This document shows, in pieces, positions 5,645-6,006 of a DNA stretch of 6,006 nucleotides. A model generated the notes under the pieces. The model did not search any database. It was given only the letters and a program-made list of their open reading frames with translations, and was not told where the DNA came from. Source of the DNA: Candidatus Woesearchaeota archaeon UBA153 (GTDB taxonomy: Archaea > Nanobdellota > Nanobdellia > Woesearchaeales > UBA525); assembly GCA_002503705.1 (NCBI GenBank), contig DASH01000052.1, positions 1 through 6,006 on the forward strand, in the 5' to 3' direction. Both the position numbers and the translations under genes were made by a program. How positions within the stretch are numbered: position 1 is the first letter of the stretch; each line of letters opens with the position of its first letter.

Positions 5645-5679
5645 AAAAGGGGGCTGAATATCGATTGATAAGCGAAGCT

Positions 5680-5696
5680 GATATTTAAAGTTTCTC
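5680..5696 (-). promoter_or_regulatory. BRE/TATA core promoter for the NYN gene
   Basis: The minus strand reads GAGAAACTTTAAATATC: a purine-rich BRE-like GAGAAA directly followed by a TTTAAATA box. The predicted start is near 5659, giving a leader of about 70 nt. A 6-bp inverted repeat (AATATC 5657-5662, GATATT 5680-5685) links the TATA box to the predicted start site and might be an operator, but short AT-rich repeats are weak evidence. Confidence 0.7.
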
Positions 5697-5699
5697 CTC

Positions 5700-5710
5700 G
5701 AAAAACCGGA
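5700..5710 (-). terminator. Second TCCGGTTTTTC element: possible terminator of the small membrane gene or upstream element of the NYN promoter
   Basis: Identical over 11 nt to 4946-4956 and in the same orientation. It begins 40 nt after the stop of the small membrane gene (5752-5750) and ends 10 bp before the TTTAAA box of the NYN promoter. The T5 run supports a terminator reading; the conserved position before two TATA boxes supports a promoter-associated reading. Confidence 0.4.
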
Positions 5711-5749
5711 AGATTCACGGTGCTGAGGGTGGCGATTTTCTTCTCTTTT

Positions 5750-5953
5750 TCAATGAAAGATTACATCCGTGATGTGGTCAGGGATTAACGCCAAGATTAT
5801 CGTCACGATAACGAGCGCGAGAAACCAATATAGATTAAGGAATATGGTCCCGAGATATGCCGCCAATCCGATGGCCATTGCTATGAAGAGTGATCTAATC
5901 CATCTCTTCCAACTGAAAACTCCTCGCCAATAGCCTTCTTTTGCCTTAGCCAT
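5750..5953 (-). CDS. Small two-helix membrane protein (67 aa), function unknown
   Basis: I recognise no family. A basic N-terminus (Lys3, Lys5, Arg10, Lys16, Arg17, Arg20) precedes two hydrophobic segments, about 21-40 (SLFIAMAIGLAAYLGTIFLN) and 42-57 (YWFLALVIVTIILALI), joined by a very short turn. This predicts a hairpin with both ends in the cytoplasm. The start is supported by GGTGAT 5 nt before the ATG at 5953 and an in-frame TGA 9 nt upstream. Codon choice is AT-richer than in the neighbours (AGA twice, ATA three times, TTA and CTA), suggesting different ancestry or low expression. The upstream 53 bp to the window edge show no clear TATA box, so it may be co-transcribed with a gene outside. 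It might be a membrane subunit or a chance-conserved small protein; only homologues could tell. Confidence 0.65.
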   Translation of the reverse strand: MAKAKEGYWRGVFSWKRWIRSLFIAMAIGLAAYLGTIFLNLYWFLALVIVTIILALIPDHITDVIFH

Positions 5954-6006
5954 CGTTAATCACCGTCCTCACGCCTTATGAATTCCTAAAACACTGTATC
6001 GTCGTA

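Overview
The window looks like GC-rich archaeal chromosome. The evidence is AT-rich boxes of the TTTAAA/TATATA type 25-70 bp before gene starts, with purine/A-rich BRE-like bases in front of them, strong GGAGGTGA-like ribosome binding sites, and a Nip7-type PUA protein, a family of archaea and eukaryotes. I cannot fix the lineage. A bacterial-style phosphoglycerate kinase and a long orphan coiled-coil protein would fit a DPANN-like or other uncultivated archaeon, but that is a guess.

Layout. On the minus strand, 1-1844, lies a 2-oxoacid:ferredoxin oxidoreductase operon: a fused gamma-alpha subunit (111-1844, TTG start) followed by the beta subunit, which runs off the left edge. A divergent promoter region (about 1845-2011) holds one core promoter for each direction and a 23-bp inverted repeat between them. 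On the plus strand, 2012-3524, are an uncharacterised coiled-coil protein and a Nip7-like PUA protein overlapping by 20 nt. A 204-bp convergent gap (3525-3728) has no gene but contains two clear dyad structures. On the minus strand, 3729-5953, are pgk, a NYN-domain nuclease-like protein with an inserted four-cysteine zinc-binding motif, and a small two-helix membrane protein. The first two of these have their own core promoters.

How the genes fit together. Pgk (lower glycolysis/gluconeogenesis) and the oxidoreductase (2-oxoacid plus CoA to acyl-CoA, CO2 and reduced ferredoxin) belong to central carbon metabolism, but they are separate transcription units. The coiled-coil/Nip7 pair points towards ribosome or RNA biology, as does the NYN protein. 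The NYN gene has a leader with a strong imperfect 23-nt hairpin. The same 11-nt sequence (TCCGGTTTTTC on the minus strand) precedes the TATA boxes of both pgk and the NYN gene, and could be a terminator of the preceding gene or an upstream promoter element.

I found no mobile element, CRISPR array, tRNA or rRNA, and no convincing new multi-gene system. The most interesting items are the structured convergent gap, the NYN leader hairpin, the shared pre-promoter element, the orphan coiled-coil gene coupled to Nip7, and the bacterial-type pgk.
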